DNA of 64,000 nt. It comes from Paraescarpia echinospica (Eukaryota > Annelida > Polychaeta > Sabellida > Siboglinidae). The notes beneath the pieces are model-generated. The model ran no database searches, was not told the origin of the DNA, and saw nothing but the letters and a program-made list of their open reading frames with translations. The DNA lies in contig CM034541.1 of NCBI GenBank assembly GCA_020002185.1, positions 31,460,648 through 31,524,647 of the forward strand. The letters are read 5' to 3'. Numbering within the stretch: position 1 is the first letter of the stretch; each line of letters starts with the position of its first letter. Shown piece after piece: positions 9,152 to 20,599 of this stretch. The translations under genes and the position numbers were made by a program.

Positions 9152-11563
9152 ATGCTGATTGTTAGAAGCAGCCAGTTGAACAAGGTTAGGGACTGCAAAG
9201 TTTTGGCAGGAGAGCACATAACGAGCCAACATAAACCATTGGTTTATGAAATGTGGATAGGAAGAGGCAAACAGAGAAGGGGAAAACAAAGACAGGTAAT
9301 CAAATGGTGGAAATGTGAAGGAGAGGTGATGGCCCAATACAAAACTGAAGTAGAAAGGAAGTTCAGGCTACTCCAAGAACAAAGGGAGGATGTGGAATCA
9401 GAATGGAAAGCACTTAAGGAAGACTTTGTTAGAACAGCTGAGGAGATATGTGGCCGAACATCAGGAAAGCCGACACAAAGTCGAAAGAAGAAAGAACAGT
9501 GGTGGTGGAACCAGGAAGTTGAACAAGCAATACGAGAAAAAAAGGAGGCTCTGAAGTTCAAACTTGCCAGGGATAGACAAAGAAACAGCAAAGATACTAT
9601 ACGAACATCAGCAATAAAGAGAAGCGACGGGACACTGGTCACTGGAGCAAAACAAGTGCTGGATGTTTGGGAGGAGTACTTCAAGAAACTACTAAATCTG
9701 GAGGAAGAATATAAGATAGAGATACCTCATACTGTAAGGAGAGAGCTGGATGTAAGGACAATACCAGAAGAAAAGGTGGAGAAAGCAGTAGAGAAGATGA
9801 AAACAGGAAAGGCTGTAGGAGTGGATGAATTTTCAGTGGAAATGGTGAAAGCAAACAGACTAGTTGGAATCAAGCATCCTCGCGCGCCAGGGGTCGCTGC
9901 TGCTGATTACGTCAGTCCCAGCCAGCAGTACCCCTGGCTGATCGCTTTGCGAAACTCTGAATTTAAGCTCAGCCTATCAAATCGCTCACTAGATCAGTAG
10001 ATCTACTCAGGTCAGGTGGTCATAATAAAACTAATTTCAACCAACCGTGGCTCATGTTACATGCAATGTTTAGGAAGTAGAAGCAATCATTCGATACACA
10101 ATACCGCTAAGCTGCTCGTGCTAATGGGCGAACGGGTCATTATATATTGGGATTCCCAGAAGTCGTTTATCCGTCTTCAAATTGGGGCAGGTATTTGCGC
10201 TGTTCTCACGGGTGATGCAGTCGCGACTGGCGAAGTCAATTACTAGTTTGACTCAGCTAACTTCCGTACTTCGCGTAGGGGATCAGCCAGGGCTAGTTTT
10301 GCGTGGCACACAGCCCTGGCTTGCGAGGATGGAATCAAGTGGCTGACGAGGCTGTTTAATGTGTGCTTCACAGCAGGATAGATACCAGCAGAGTGGCGAA
10401 GAGGAGTGATTGTGCCGATGTGGAAGGGGAAAGAGCACATACATGACCCAGGGAGATACAGAGGCATCGCATTACTGAGTCAAACCCTGACATTGATGGA
10501 AATGATACTGGATGCTAGGGTGAGGCTTACAGGGGAGAGCAAAATCGGAGAGAATCAGCTGGGATTTAGGAAAGGGAGAGGAACAGATGATGGATTGTTT
10601 GCCATCAGACAAATTATCGAGAAGAAGAGAGAATTTTAAAAGGATGTAGCATTCGGTTTTGTAGATCTGGAAAAGGCATTTGACACCGTGCCGAGAGAAC
10701 TCGCATTTGCAGTCATGAGATGGATGGAGGTTGGAGAAGCAGAGGCCAGAATGGTGGAGGAAATGTACAAGGAGACAACAGCGGTAGTGAGAGTCGAAGG
10801 AGAAACATCGGAACAATTTGGAGTGGAAGTAGGACTCGGACAAGGAAGTGCCTTGAGTCCCCTATTTTTCATTATGGTGATGAACCTGATCAGTGGAAAG
10901 ATATCGGAGCAGGAAGAACTTAAGAAGATACTGTATGCAGACGACCTAGCAGTGGTGGCTGATAACAAAGAGGAACTACAGAAAGCATTGCAAGAATGGA
11001 ATGACACCTTCAGAAAACACGGCCTCCGAGTGAATCTGGAGAAGACTGAAGAAATGTGGATAGGTGAACAGGATGCATATCTGCATGTAGTTGTTGACGG
11101 AAAGACCATTAAACAAGTGAACAGCTTTGTATACCTGGGCGGTATAGTGTGTGAGGATGGAAGGAGTAATAAAGAAATACAGAGGAGGGTGCAAGCAGGA
11201 GCAGCAGCATGGAAGAGAGTAGAAGGCATTATGTGGGACAGAAAACTGAAGAAACAACTGAAAGGAAAAGTGTTGGAAGCCTGCGTTGTACCAGCCTGTA
11301 TATATGGGTTAGGAACACTGCCACTGACAGAGAGACAGGAGGAGAAACTACAGGTAGCAGAAAACAACTGGGTCAGAAGAATATGTAGAGTAACGCGAGA
11401 GGATAGAAGGAAGATGAAGGAAATGAGAGAGGAGATTGGAATGAAAAAACACCTAAAGAGGAAAGTAACCGGTAACAGAATGAGATGGGCGGGACATGTA
11501 CATAGAATGGATGACGACAGACTGGCGAAAAGAGCACGGAAAGTAGAAGAGGGTGGCAGATGA
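9152..11563 (+). pseudogene. RTE-like reverse transcriptase, broken
   Basis: The frame runs 9152-9870 (linker with EEYFKKLLN and GKAVGVDEFSVEM, RT block 1), is cut by the insertion at 9875-10331, then resumes with RRGVIVPMWKGK, YRGIALLSQ and QLGFRKGRGT, a TAA at 10637, DLEKAFDTVPRE, GQGSALSPLFF and the catalytic YADDLAVVAD. The thumb and C-terminal region continue to about 11560, followed by a frameshifted tail to 11713. All RT motifs are recognisable, so the copy is moderately young, but stops and the insertion make it inactive. Confidence 0.85.
9875..10331. mobile_element. 457-bp non-autonomous DNA transposon with 8-bp target duplication
   Basis: Inserted in the reverse transcriptase gene of the LINE. 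Flanked by GAATCAAG on both sides (9867-9874 and 10332-10339). Terminal inverted repeats CATCCTCGCGCGCCAGGG and CATCCTCGCAAGCCAGGG differ at two positions; a weaker inverted block with CCCTGGCTGATC follows about 35 bp inside each end. No coding capacity. The 8-bp duplication fits hAT, P or Merlin-like elements, but the ends match no consensus I know. Confidence 0.85.
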
Positions 11564-11764
11564 AGGAGAGGAAGACCAAGGCTGAGATGGAACGACAGCA
11601 CAAAAAGAGACCTGGGGAGGGCTGGCGTGAACAGCCATGAATGGACGGCCATTGCAGATGAGAGAGAGAGGTGGAAAGAACTGATAAGAAAAGTAGAAGA
11701 AGCTACCAAGTGATGTGGACCCCACCCCGCAAGGGAGGAAGGGGAAGAAGAATCAGGCCCGTAG

Positions 11765-13540
11765 CCAGGGGGTTCACACCCCTTTTTGTGAACCCCTTTC
11801 TCCAAATGTGAACCCCCCCTCAAAATTGCATCTTTAAAATGTGAACCACTAATTGTATTCCATGTTTCTCAAAAGCGTTAACCCGCCTCTAACCCCCTTA
11901 CTAAAAGCTGCTGGATGGTGTTCAAGCATTACAGGGAATGTCAAGAAAGCCTGATTTGTACAGATGTTAAAGGGAGAACCCTTATCTATTAAGTGATATT
12001 TAGTGATTGTATGGGAGCCTGGCTGAGGTGTCTGCCTTATGTGAAAAGGGCAGTCACTAGAGGAATGTGTGTCAAAGGACCATTGCATCCAATTAGCCAT
12101 GAAGAAGGACTTCAAACTATCACAGGGCATCCTGGTATATTACCTAAACGCATGGAGTAACAAATACACAAGAATAATATTATGAGTCCTAATTGTAGTC
12201 ACTCAGAGGTGACAGATGCAGACAAAATACTGGTGAATGAACGGGGTGATGATGATTTAACAATTATGAGCACATAAATTAAGTCATATAAAATAAGTAA
12301 TCATTTCTCATCAGAACTCTGTTAAAAAGTAAACGAGTAGTGCGGCTTTTTATTTTTAATTTGCTGATTAAGGTAACTACCAACTGTCAAAGAGGCTATT
12401 CTCAACAATCAACAATTTAAGATAAGTAGCGAGTGTATTTCTTACTAGCTGCAGACGAACTCATCTCGCTTAACACAAATCATAATTTTCAACTAATCTG
12501 CTGGAACGCGAATTTCGATGAATAATTGTATTTGACCAATACACAATAAAGTTTAACTTCACCTACTAAAAAATGAGCGTGCTGATGAGAAATCGTGTAA
12601 TTGTGTGGCTGTATGGTTGCCGAAATACTGTGGTTGCTAGTTGCACGTTTGTAGATCTCAGAAAGGAGTCTTGTTGCTGATGAGGAGGCAAGAATGTGTG
12701 AAGGGCCTTTATTATCAATTGTTATGGTTTATTTTGTGTTCCGTATATTTGTAAAATACAGTTTGTGTGTCCTGGAATCAGTGTGGTGTATAGGATACGG
12801 TACTTGACTGTTTGACACGTAGAATTTAATTCAAATTCCACAAGAGGACGATCATTTTTCTACTGTTCTATTTACCGGGCATGTTTTTTTATTAAGGTTT
12901 GTTAATTTACTAACTTAATTATGTTTATGATAAATTAAGGAACTTTTGCACATCAGATCAGATAAATTTAATGTATTAATTGAGTGAAAACCAGATGGTA
13001 GATGTTTAGCTGTTTATTATGAAAAATAACTTGGACACACCCACACTCCTCGGTGCATCGTTTATTATATTAAAATGAATATATTCAAAACACTTGCACA
13101 CACATGCGAAGGGTTTCGAGTAATTAATTAAGTTATATTAACAATATAATATCACTGCGTGTTGGCTTTTATGAATACAATGGGGTGTAAATTAGGCTTA
13201 ATCAGGCAACAAAATGGGACCAATCTCCACAGACCACATATGAGTCCCACTTTGTCTGAAACCGCACCCCCAAAACGATCTCGTATGGGCCTGCTGGGAA
13301 TGTTATTGTTATGTGGTGTTTTTATATAAGATGAAATAATATAAGACGAAACCACATGGTCCACCAATCTCACACCCACTTCATTGTTCTTACTGTTAAA
13401 AATGTAACAATCTGCATTATGAGCCCCCACGTGAACATGTGGGGCCCTCTGCATTGTGAAAAAATATCACCCCCACATGAACGTGTGGCACCCACTGGAG
13501 TCTGAATTTGTAAAATGTGAACCCCCTTTGTGAAAAGCTG
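11765..13540. other. Interior of the CAGGCCCGTAG transposon, no gene seen
   Basis: AT-rich, no recognised transposase. Open frames at 11849-12130 and 13152-13582 (minus) have no familiar motif. Confidence 0.5.
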
Positions 13541-13659
13541 GCTACGGGCCTGTAGGCGAGCGGTAAAACCACGTACTAACAAACCGATTTAAATGGCCCC
13601 CTATACACACCCAAATGTTATATCATTGGAAAGCCCTGCATCTCTCCGTCATAATTAGG

Positions 13660-14560
13660 CCTGTCGTATAGTTGCCAAGTGGTGCAGTAAGCGTGAATCC
13701 AAGGTCAAACAAGGTCACCATCAAACGATCAATTTTAGAAATTGGGCGCTTCCGAAAATGTCTTAATATTACAATGGCATGTCATATATTCTTGGAAAGC
13801 GTATTGTCTCACCTTCAAGGTAGAGTACGATATGATGCTGTGTCCAGGAACGATAAGAGTGACGATAAGGTCAAACACGGTCACCCATCAAATGACGAAT
13901 ATTCGAAAGTTTACAATTAATGCCGCGAACATACTAATAAAGTTACACCGACTGTGTTTGTACTTCACGACTACGGACAAGTCATATACTGTATGAAAGG
14001 ACAACTTCTCCCCATCAAAATGCGGTGTGACATGGCGCTGTGAGGTGAAGCAGTTTGTGTGGAGCGGCGTTCAAAGAGGGTCACCGACAATTGATGAATG
14101 TTAGAAATTGCGCCATCCCGCAAGCTTTATAAAAATCTTAATGATTGTGGAGCTACGTTACCTACATACTGATGACCATTTCCTATGGGAAGCTTACTGT
14201 CTTCCCGTTACAATGGGGTATGACGTATAGCTATTAATATGAGCATTTTGTGTGTAGTGAATGTCAAACAAGGTCACTATCAAATGATGACTGTACAAAA
14301 TTACACCATTCCACAATCGTTGTAGGCCTAGGTTTATAATGGTTGCGTATATATTTGCCTACACGCACAATGCCTCTTCATCTACCAATGTAAACCTTAT
14401 TGTATCCTCGTCAAAAGGTGGTATAACACGGAGCTATCAACTGGTGCTGTAAGTGTGGAGAGAAGGTTGAACAAAGTCACCGTCAAATGATGAATTTTCG
14501 AAATTGTGCTATTCTGCAAATATTAAGACAAATTGTTCTAACAATTGCTCTGAAGTCAAA
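13660..14560. repeat. ~200-bp tandem repeat, about five diverged copies
   Basis: The block AAGGTCAAACAAGGTCACC and the following ATCAAATGATGAAT...GAAATTG recur at about 13701, 13867, 14066, 14261 and 14463 (spacing 166, 199, 195 and 202 bp). Copies are strongly diverged and non-coding; the repeat looks like an old satellite. Confidence 0.75.
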
Positions 14561-14599
14561 CGATGAAAATTATAATTATCTCAGTTTTAGAATACCAAT

Positions 14600-14990
14600 A
14601 TATATATATATGTTCACGATGTTGTTTTCAAAATTGCACATTCTACGAAGCACAATAAATACGAGCTGCGCCAGTATAGAAGGGAAAGACTCGATAACGA
14701 CGAGAACATTTATTGAAAAGACATCTCAAAACGGAAGTCGAAGCAAGAGAGCGTACAACAGGAACAAGGTATGGAATTAACCAACGCAATAATACAGGAA
14801 GCGGAAATGTGATACTTATCCAATATGGCGTGACCACTTTCTTTTCTCCTTCACTAATCTAATAATAGCACATAAGCTTGTAAGGTTATAACGTGATAGT
14901 CCATATGACATACAAATATGCAGTAGAGTCAATATGGGCATATGTCACACACAATATGCAGTAGAGTCAATAGGTCCATGGCACATGTAT
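14600..14990. other. Sequence beyond the integrase fragment; possible LTR remnant
   Basis: Contains a short direct repeat (AATATGCAGTAGAGTCAATA) near 14918 and 14957. A 3' LTR of the retroelement would be expected here, but no paired LTR is visible in the window. Confidence 0.3.
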
Positions 14991-16074
14991 TATAACTCAT
15001 AGTCTTGTAGATATGCAGGTTTATTACGTCTGCGGATAGGCCGAGTGGGCGTCACGTTGTCACTGGGTGTGGTTGGTGGTTTCGGTAGCGCGGTTGTAGG
15101 GGCCTCAGGTGGCGCTGTGATCGTCAGTGGAGCCTCGGGCGGTGCTGCGATCACTAATGGGATTTCGGGTGGAGTTGCATTCGCTTGGACATCAGGCGGG
15201 GTGTCATCTCCATCCTCACGATGGCGCGTGGGTATTGTGGTCGACACATGACCGGGTACTAAATAGCACTCGGATAGTGGCACCTTGTATGATGAAGTGC
15301 GTAGTTGAGATCCGCTAAATTTACGAATGTAGCACCAGCTATCTTCGATAGAGGTGACTAGATAGCGGTCTCGAGCTTGCGACTTATTGCGGTCGGATAG
15401 TACGTAAACCAAGTCACCGACATGAATTATCGGTACAGGCGCCTCTTTGCCGCGAGGAGCCTTCGACGTCTGGCTGTGTGCGTGATTTTGTAGGCGAGAC
15501 TGGTGTTGTTTAGCGATGATGGCGCGATCTAAAATAGGCAACTGCGCGTTGGAAAACTGGTCTCGTTGGAACCATATTTCGCGTGCCGATAGGCCGCGAC
15601 CGCGGATTCTGGAGTTGAGTTGAGAGGTTGCAATTGCCAGTATAAGAGGTGACACCGGTCCTCCGCCAGGCTCCTGTCGTAGCAGCTCATCTTCAACCTC
15701 TGACACAGCTTTCTCGGCTCTGGGGTTTTTGTTAGAGTTTTTGATTCTCCCTATCTCCAAACGAATACCCAAACGTAGCAGAGTTGGGTCGTTCACGAGA
15801 GCGATGAACCCTGGGGCTGGAGCCCGTCGAGGGGTCGAAACTCTGTGCAGAGTCGAGCGAGGCAGTCACGTAACGCGTCATGGCGTTCGCTCTCGATGAT
15901 GCACGTAGAAGTGTATGAGCTAACGGTTTCGCGGACGACAAATATGAGTTGTCGGTTACGCTTGATAACATCTGCTGCGAACGAAACACCAATCACTTCG
16001 GGAGCGTCGGTCGTTGTTTGTTCGATGAGTGTAGTCGGGATATTTTTTAGTGACATGCATGTTATGTATGGCAT
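14990..16074 (-). pseudogene. Retrotransposon integrase core and tail, one frameshift
   Basis: Two frames overlap at 15793. The upstream one (15793-16074) has TTDAPEVIGVSFAADVIKR with the first catalytic Asp. The downstream one (14990-15796) has VNDPTLLRLGIRLEIGR and NKNPRAEKAVSEVEDELL, the third acidic block with its Glu, then HVGDLVYVLSDRNKSQARD and a Pro/Thr-rich tail with imperfect APPEAP repeats, ending ...LQDYEL. The frameshift sits in the middle of the core (VDPAPGF region). The second frame is 268 codons without a stop, so the break may be recent. Confidence 0.75.
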
Positions 16075-16260
16075 GCGTCGGTCACTCGCTCAATCGCGTT
16101 GTCGATGTCCAATGCGAAGAAGTTGCGACGAACTACGAGTTTGAGTTGGTGTTTTGATGGGTGGCTCAACTTTAGGTGGATCGCTGTTAGTAAGCCATCT
16201 AACACTTGTCGTGGAACTACGATAAGTTCTTTGGTTGGCGCGAATAGTATGTCGCACTAG
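14990..16260 (-). mobile_element. LTR-retrotransposon integrase fragment (Gypsy-like)
   Basis: Only the end of a pol gene, on the minus strand. A zinc-binding HxxxH region ([12 protein letters not shown], about 16150-16200) precedes the integrase core and C-terminal domain. Protease, RT and RNase H are missing and no LTRs are seen, so this is a fragment. Its content resembles Ty3/Gypsy-type integrases of invertebrates; I did not test BEL/Pao as an alternative. Confidence 0.75.
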
Positions 16261-16302
16261 ACAACGATGACGCCGTCTGGTATGACTTTACAAACATACA
16301 AG

Positions 16303-16328
16303 CACACACCACACACACACACACACAA
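16303..16328. repeat. (CA)n microsatellite
   Basis: About 13 CA/AC dinucleotides with one interruption. Confidence 0.9.
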
Positions 16329-16408
16329 TTGTGTGTTCAATAGATGGAACAGCCAAAACAAAGCTGTCATCGTCCGCCATCTTGATTCCATCTTTGATCG
16401 ACGTTCCG

Positions 16409-16720
16409 CGACGTTCCATCGCACATGAATATACATTATTGTAGATATTATGACTATATTTATGGACATGTTATATTATATCAATAGTTAACTATGCGAA
16501 GTATCGGTCTCATGCGAAGCACACACCGAATGGTAGATGACCTTAAAAATCTGTTCCATCGACGTTCCATCGCATATAAATATACATAACATTAATAAGT
16601 CTGATATTATGCCTTCATATTTAAGGACATGTCATATTATATCAATATTTAGCTATGTGTGAAATATAAGTCCCAGGCGAAGCGTACAACGAATGGTAGA
16701 TGATTTTAAAAATCCGTTCC
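16409..16720. repeat. ~151-bp tandem duplication
   Basis: CGACGTTCCATCGCA starts two similar copies at 16409 and 16560, each continuing through ATATACAT...GGACATGT.ATATTATATCAATA and GAATGGTAGATGA. Non-coding. Confidence 0.8.
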
Positions 16721-16724
16721 GGAA

Positions 16725-17313
16725 TCGTTCCGGGGAATACAGAGCCCCAACAAAAAGAACGCTCTAAATCACACAATATGTTTGTGGCAAGAGACTGATA
16801 CTTGAAAATTGTGTTCTACACATTGCTCGCGCACCACGTATGAATACCGGTAACTTTCTACCGGTTCACGAACTTCCTTCCGGGGTAATGTCTATTTCCC
16901 AAGATCCAGTGATTAGCCTTCCGGATTCCCGTTTCCTGTCTGTTGGTGATTTCCTTCATGTTAGCTAAAAAAAAATCGTTCAAATTAGCCTATTTTGAAA
17001 TGGGCCCGTTTTGTGTTGTTCGCAAGTGTTCGCAATGCACTGGATAATAGTGTTACTTGAACCAGATACAGTGCATATTAAACTACAGTTTTTTGAGGCT
17101 TTGTATTGTTAATACAAAATTGGAATAAAATGGTACCTTGGCTGTACCTTATAGTATACAGTATAACTATAGTTATTAAATACCCGTAGTCGTAGTACAT
17201 AAACATAATTTTATAACGCGTAATCCTGAACGCACTGGTGTTCAACTCAATTAATCTTTAGCTCATGACTAAGACACCGACTTGCGATGAAAGTACATGT
17301 ACTGTGCAAATGA
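16725..17313. other. Intergenic DNA, no gene recognised
   Basis: No open frame with a familiar motif and no clear repeat structure seen. Confidence 0.5.
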
Positions 17314-18189
17314 GGGCCACTCTCCAAAAAAGCCTGACAGTTCGTCTAAATTTAAACTTTCCACGTTGTATTATTTCCTAAGTTAGACACATCATTGGAT
17401 TCGTGTCGACGAGGTCTTTCAGGATATGGATAACTCCATATAGCAAAATGCAAGTAAAGGTGCCTAACTCCTGTTAGAATAGCCTAAAAACACCAACAAA
17501 ATAAGCTTTCCATTTTTAAACATGCATTTATTTCCGATACCCCTGAAAAATACTCAATATTGGAAATTAATTTTGTTTAATATCTGATGCCAGGTAAACT
17601 ATCTTATCGACGTAACACACTATAATAATTATTATAGTTCCATAAGATACATAATTCTACCCATTTTTTTAAATTGCTAATTAGCCTTTTCTTTACGGTG
17701 AAGCCCGACAGCAAACTTCTTCACCAATGTGCCACTATTAGAAATTGTTTATTTTTTAAAGTTAACGTTAGTAAACCGATATATATTCAATATTTTGATG
17801 TACATATTATTTTATAACGGTTACTGTTATATTCTCTGTAAATTTGATCTTTGTGCAAATAAAAAAACAGCCAAACTTTAACTGGTTACGCCCTATATAT
17901 CAAGCTAAAATGTGGACCGAGACAAAAATAACAAACAAAATTATTTCAAAATGTATGGATACATAAATAATAATTAATATTACATATCAGAATTGTTTCC
18001 ATAAAAAACCTGTTCTGAGAAAACGCCATGTCACATACGATCACGCCATGGTAAACACAACAAAAACTTGGTGCCGGCCGGGCGTAACCGTTTTTGTGAA
18101 ATGCAGTATATTTTTTTTCAAAGAGGTAACAAACGGCCAATTAGCAATTAAAAAAAAACGAGCTGTCAGACTTTTTTGGAGAGTGGCCC
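17314..18189. mobile_element. 876-bp inverted-repeat DNA element
   Basis: Terminal inverted repeats begin GGGCCACTCTCCAAAAAAG; the left copy continues CCTGACAG and the right TCTGACAG. Flanked by ATGA on both sides (17310-17313 and 18190-18193). No coding capacity found. A 4-bp duplication is unusual; I cannot assign a superfamily. Confidence 0.75.
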
Positions 18190-18744
18190 ATGAGGCGATG
18201 TAAATCCATGGGCAACGGAATGGCCATCCAACAGGGTATAATTAACGATTGAATCGTCGTAAATGGTCGATCAAGGTCGGAATGCCAAAATAAAATCATG
18301 GTCAGTTGTAAAGATTGGGGTCACTATACAGGTCAATCTTAGGAGCAGTTATGCAACGCCACCGATTTTTATTTACTATTTAAGGTCATTCTTCCAATTC
18401 GGTACATATTTGAGTCCCAGAAACATATGGTGCATTTTCAGTGTCCTGCATATACCAAGGGCAATAACACATCAGTTATGGGTATACATATATGTTATCT
18501 TTATTAATTGATGTATTGTGCAATAATTTGAGTAATTTGTGTTAAAGAAAAACTAAGTATTATATGATGGGGGTGGCAAAAATGTCATGTCCCTGAATCT
18601 AAATCTGTGTCCTACGGTCTCGGTGGCAGCAACACGTTTAATGGTAATATTGCTTGATAATCATCACCATCTAGTAAAATATCCCAAGAATATCTGACTT
18701 GGATCTATATATGCATATTATTTATATAATTATCAAATTTCAAG

Positions 18745-20500
18745 CCACTTTCATATGTCCCCAAACAGTGGGTCAACTATGTTACTGTATGGTAATTTAA
18801 CCATGGAAGAAGCCAAGATCCTTGTACAGTATACCGCATTGAGCACCAGGTGGCAGCAGACTACGACTTCCTTAAATGGAAAGAAGGTATATGTTCTTCT
18901 GTCTGTCTTAATATGGATTAAAATACCCCTTTTAGTATCACATGCAATAATATAATTATAATATGTCAACACTTACCCAAAGATGTAACCATCATACCAA
19001 AGCACTGCTTAGTCTTGTTATGGCAATGCACTGCACTGTGGCGGGAAACAGTGATTAAATGATAATATGGATGCATGTACTACTGTATTAGATGCATTGC
19101 CTCATGATTGTCAACCCTGTTACTGTCAACTCTGTTACCTATTCGTGGTAACAGGGTTGACTTGATGGTAACAGGGTTGACATCAGTATGCCATTATCAT
19201 GATTTATGATAAATTCTATCTACGAAAGCTTGCCATTTTAAGTTCATTCGTATTTAGACAAATCTAAAATGAACGGCGTTCTTTCACTTTGTTCACAGTG
19301 ACAGCCATTCTGCAAACAAAGAACACAGAACAATTAGCTGACAGCATCAGCTGTAATCTAGCATTGAAAGCTTGCATGTACGGTGAATACCAGACTTGTA
19401 AATACGCTATTTGAGATGTCAACCAGTTTGATTAAGAAGAGGAGGTAAGCTACACCCAGCGGTGTACCGTTGCAGAGCCTCTTGACAATGAACGCACGTT
19501 CAATGTCACCAAGAAAATAGAAGAAACAGCAACAAAGCAAACTCTGCTAAAGTGATTCCAAAATAGCCTAAGCAAGTTCAGACGGCACGCATACACGATC
19601 AGGCACCAGTTTTTGGTTTGCCGAGACCTGAGAAGAAATCTGCCACCTTCTGAATGTGTAATTCACGTAGACTTTTCTGAGAACTTCAGTTGCAAGTTCG
19701 GAAGAGAGATTCAGTCTGTCCACTTCGGTCGATCACACATGCAAGTGAGTCATCCAGACATTGAGATACTGCAGTGATGGTCCGATGTCCCAGTACAGAC
19801 AGAAGGTAAATTTCTTCCTGTTCAGCACAAACATTTTCGACATGGGCTACCAAGCAGGGTCATTGAACTTCTGGGAGGCAAGTCGGAAGAAGCAGCCGTC
19901 CATGAGAACGTACCAGCAGTGCAAGAAACCATGAGGCTACACCAAGTCATCACACTGGTTCATGGCACGATCAAATATCGCGATGTCAGCTGTTGTTGCA
20001 ACAACCCTGAAGCACTGAATTGCATGTGCTACGACGTCAAGGAATTTACCTTTCCTACCAGAGTGCAGCCAGTTGCCCCTACCAAGCATCCAGTCACAGA
20101 CCAACTGCATGCTCCTCCTGCGCTGCATGCCTGCTGCTGATGAACAACTTGTCACACAAGTACAACAGACCAGTCCTGCGAAGCCTGCCGCTCCTACACA
20201 GCTGTCACTGCATCCCTACTTAGTGTCAGTGGAACAAGTTGAAGAACTTGATGAACGTCAGGGGAAATGGTGCGTTGTGAGGTATCGGGGAAACATATCC
20301 TGGCATTGTCACTGACATCGATGACGTGGACATTGAAGTCAAATGCATGAACAGCGTGGGTGCGAACCGGTTTTACCTGCCACAGTATCGGGATGATGTT
20401 TGCTGGTACACAGTTGAAGATGTCCTGTTTCTCATCCCTGAACCAGAGAAAGTTGGGAATAGGCACGTCCAGGTTCTGCCACGTCTCTGGACACTGACTG
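18745..20500 (+). pseudogene. Transposon-derived pseudogene of unknown superfamily
   Basis: Scattered plus-strand pieces: 18755-18885 (SPNSGSTMLLYGNL...LNGKK then GTATAT), about 19650-19740 (CVIHVDFSENFSCKFGREIQ, SVHFG), and about 20255-20500 (GKWCVVRY, YPGIVTDIDDVDIEVKCMNS, FYLPQYRDDVCWY, IPEPEKV). The HVDFSEN...EIQSVHFG text recalls a family of uncharacterised multicopy proteins in invertebrate genomes that I believe to be transposon-derived. Stops and frameshifts separate the pieces. I could not identify catalytic residues. Confidence 0.5.
19111..19187. repeat. Double inverted repeat, GTCAACCCTGTTAC
   Basis: Two head-to-tail copies of GTCAACYCTGTTAC are followed after a short spacer by two inverted copies GGTAACAGGGTTGAC, which can fold into a hairpin with long arms. 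Lies within the pseudogene region 18745-20500. Confidence 0.8.
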
Positions 20501-20599
20501 AGACAGTACTCGGTAGCAAACAGTTTAAGTTATTACCAGGCTTTATACCATTTAACTTATTACTAGGCTTTATAAACTAGTACAAGACTGTTGTTTTAG

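Larger units (their letters stand above)
8592..11751 (+). mobile_element. RTE-like LINE, 5'-truncated, with 13-bp target duplication
   Basis: Flanked by the perfect 13-bp duplication ATCAGGCCCGTAG (8579-8591 and 11752-11764). It encodes part of an APE-type endonuclease and a reverse transcriptase in the plus strand and is split by a 457-bp DNA transposon at 9875-10331. It starts inside the endonuclease (VAELMKRRQL...), so only a little 5' sequence is missing. Several stops (for example after ...LLGYAP near 8858, and TAA at 10637) kill the frame. There is no poly(A) tail; the 3' end is a purine-rich GGAAGGGGAAGAAGA. Confidence 0.9.
8581..13552. mobile_element. DNA transposon with CAGGCCCGTAGCC termini, interrupted by a LINE
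   Basis: The right end reads (reverse complement) CAGGCCCGTAGCCAGCTTTT and the left end CAGGCCCGTAGCCAGGGGG, resumed at 11754 after a LINE inserted 11 bp inside the tip. Both subterminal regions carry GTGAACCCCC-type text. Without the LINE it is about 1.8 kb. No transposase was recognised in 11770-13550, so it is non-autonomous or decayed. The ends look hAT-like, but I could not find a matching 8-bp target duplication (left flank is a (TA)n run), so the superfamily is uncertain. Confidence 0.65.

Noticed and set aside
10636..11823. Minus-strand 395-codon frame, Ser/Leu/Phe-rich
   Set aside because: Antisense of the purine-rich RTE-like LINE; no domain, and the plus strand carries clear RT motifs.
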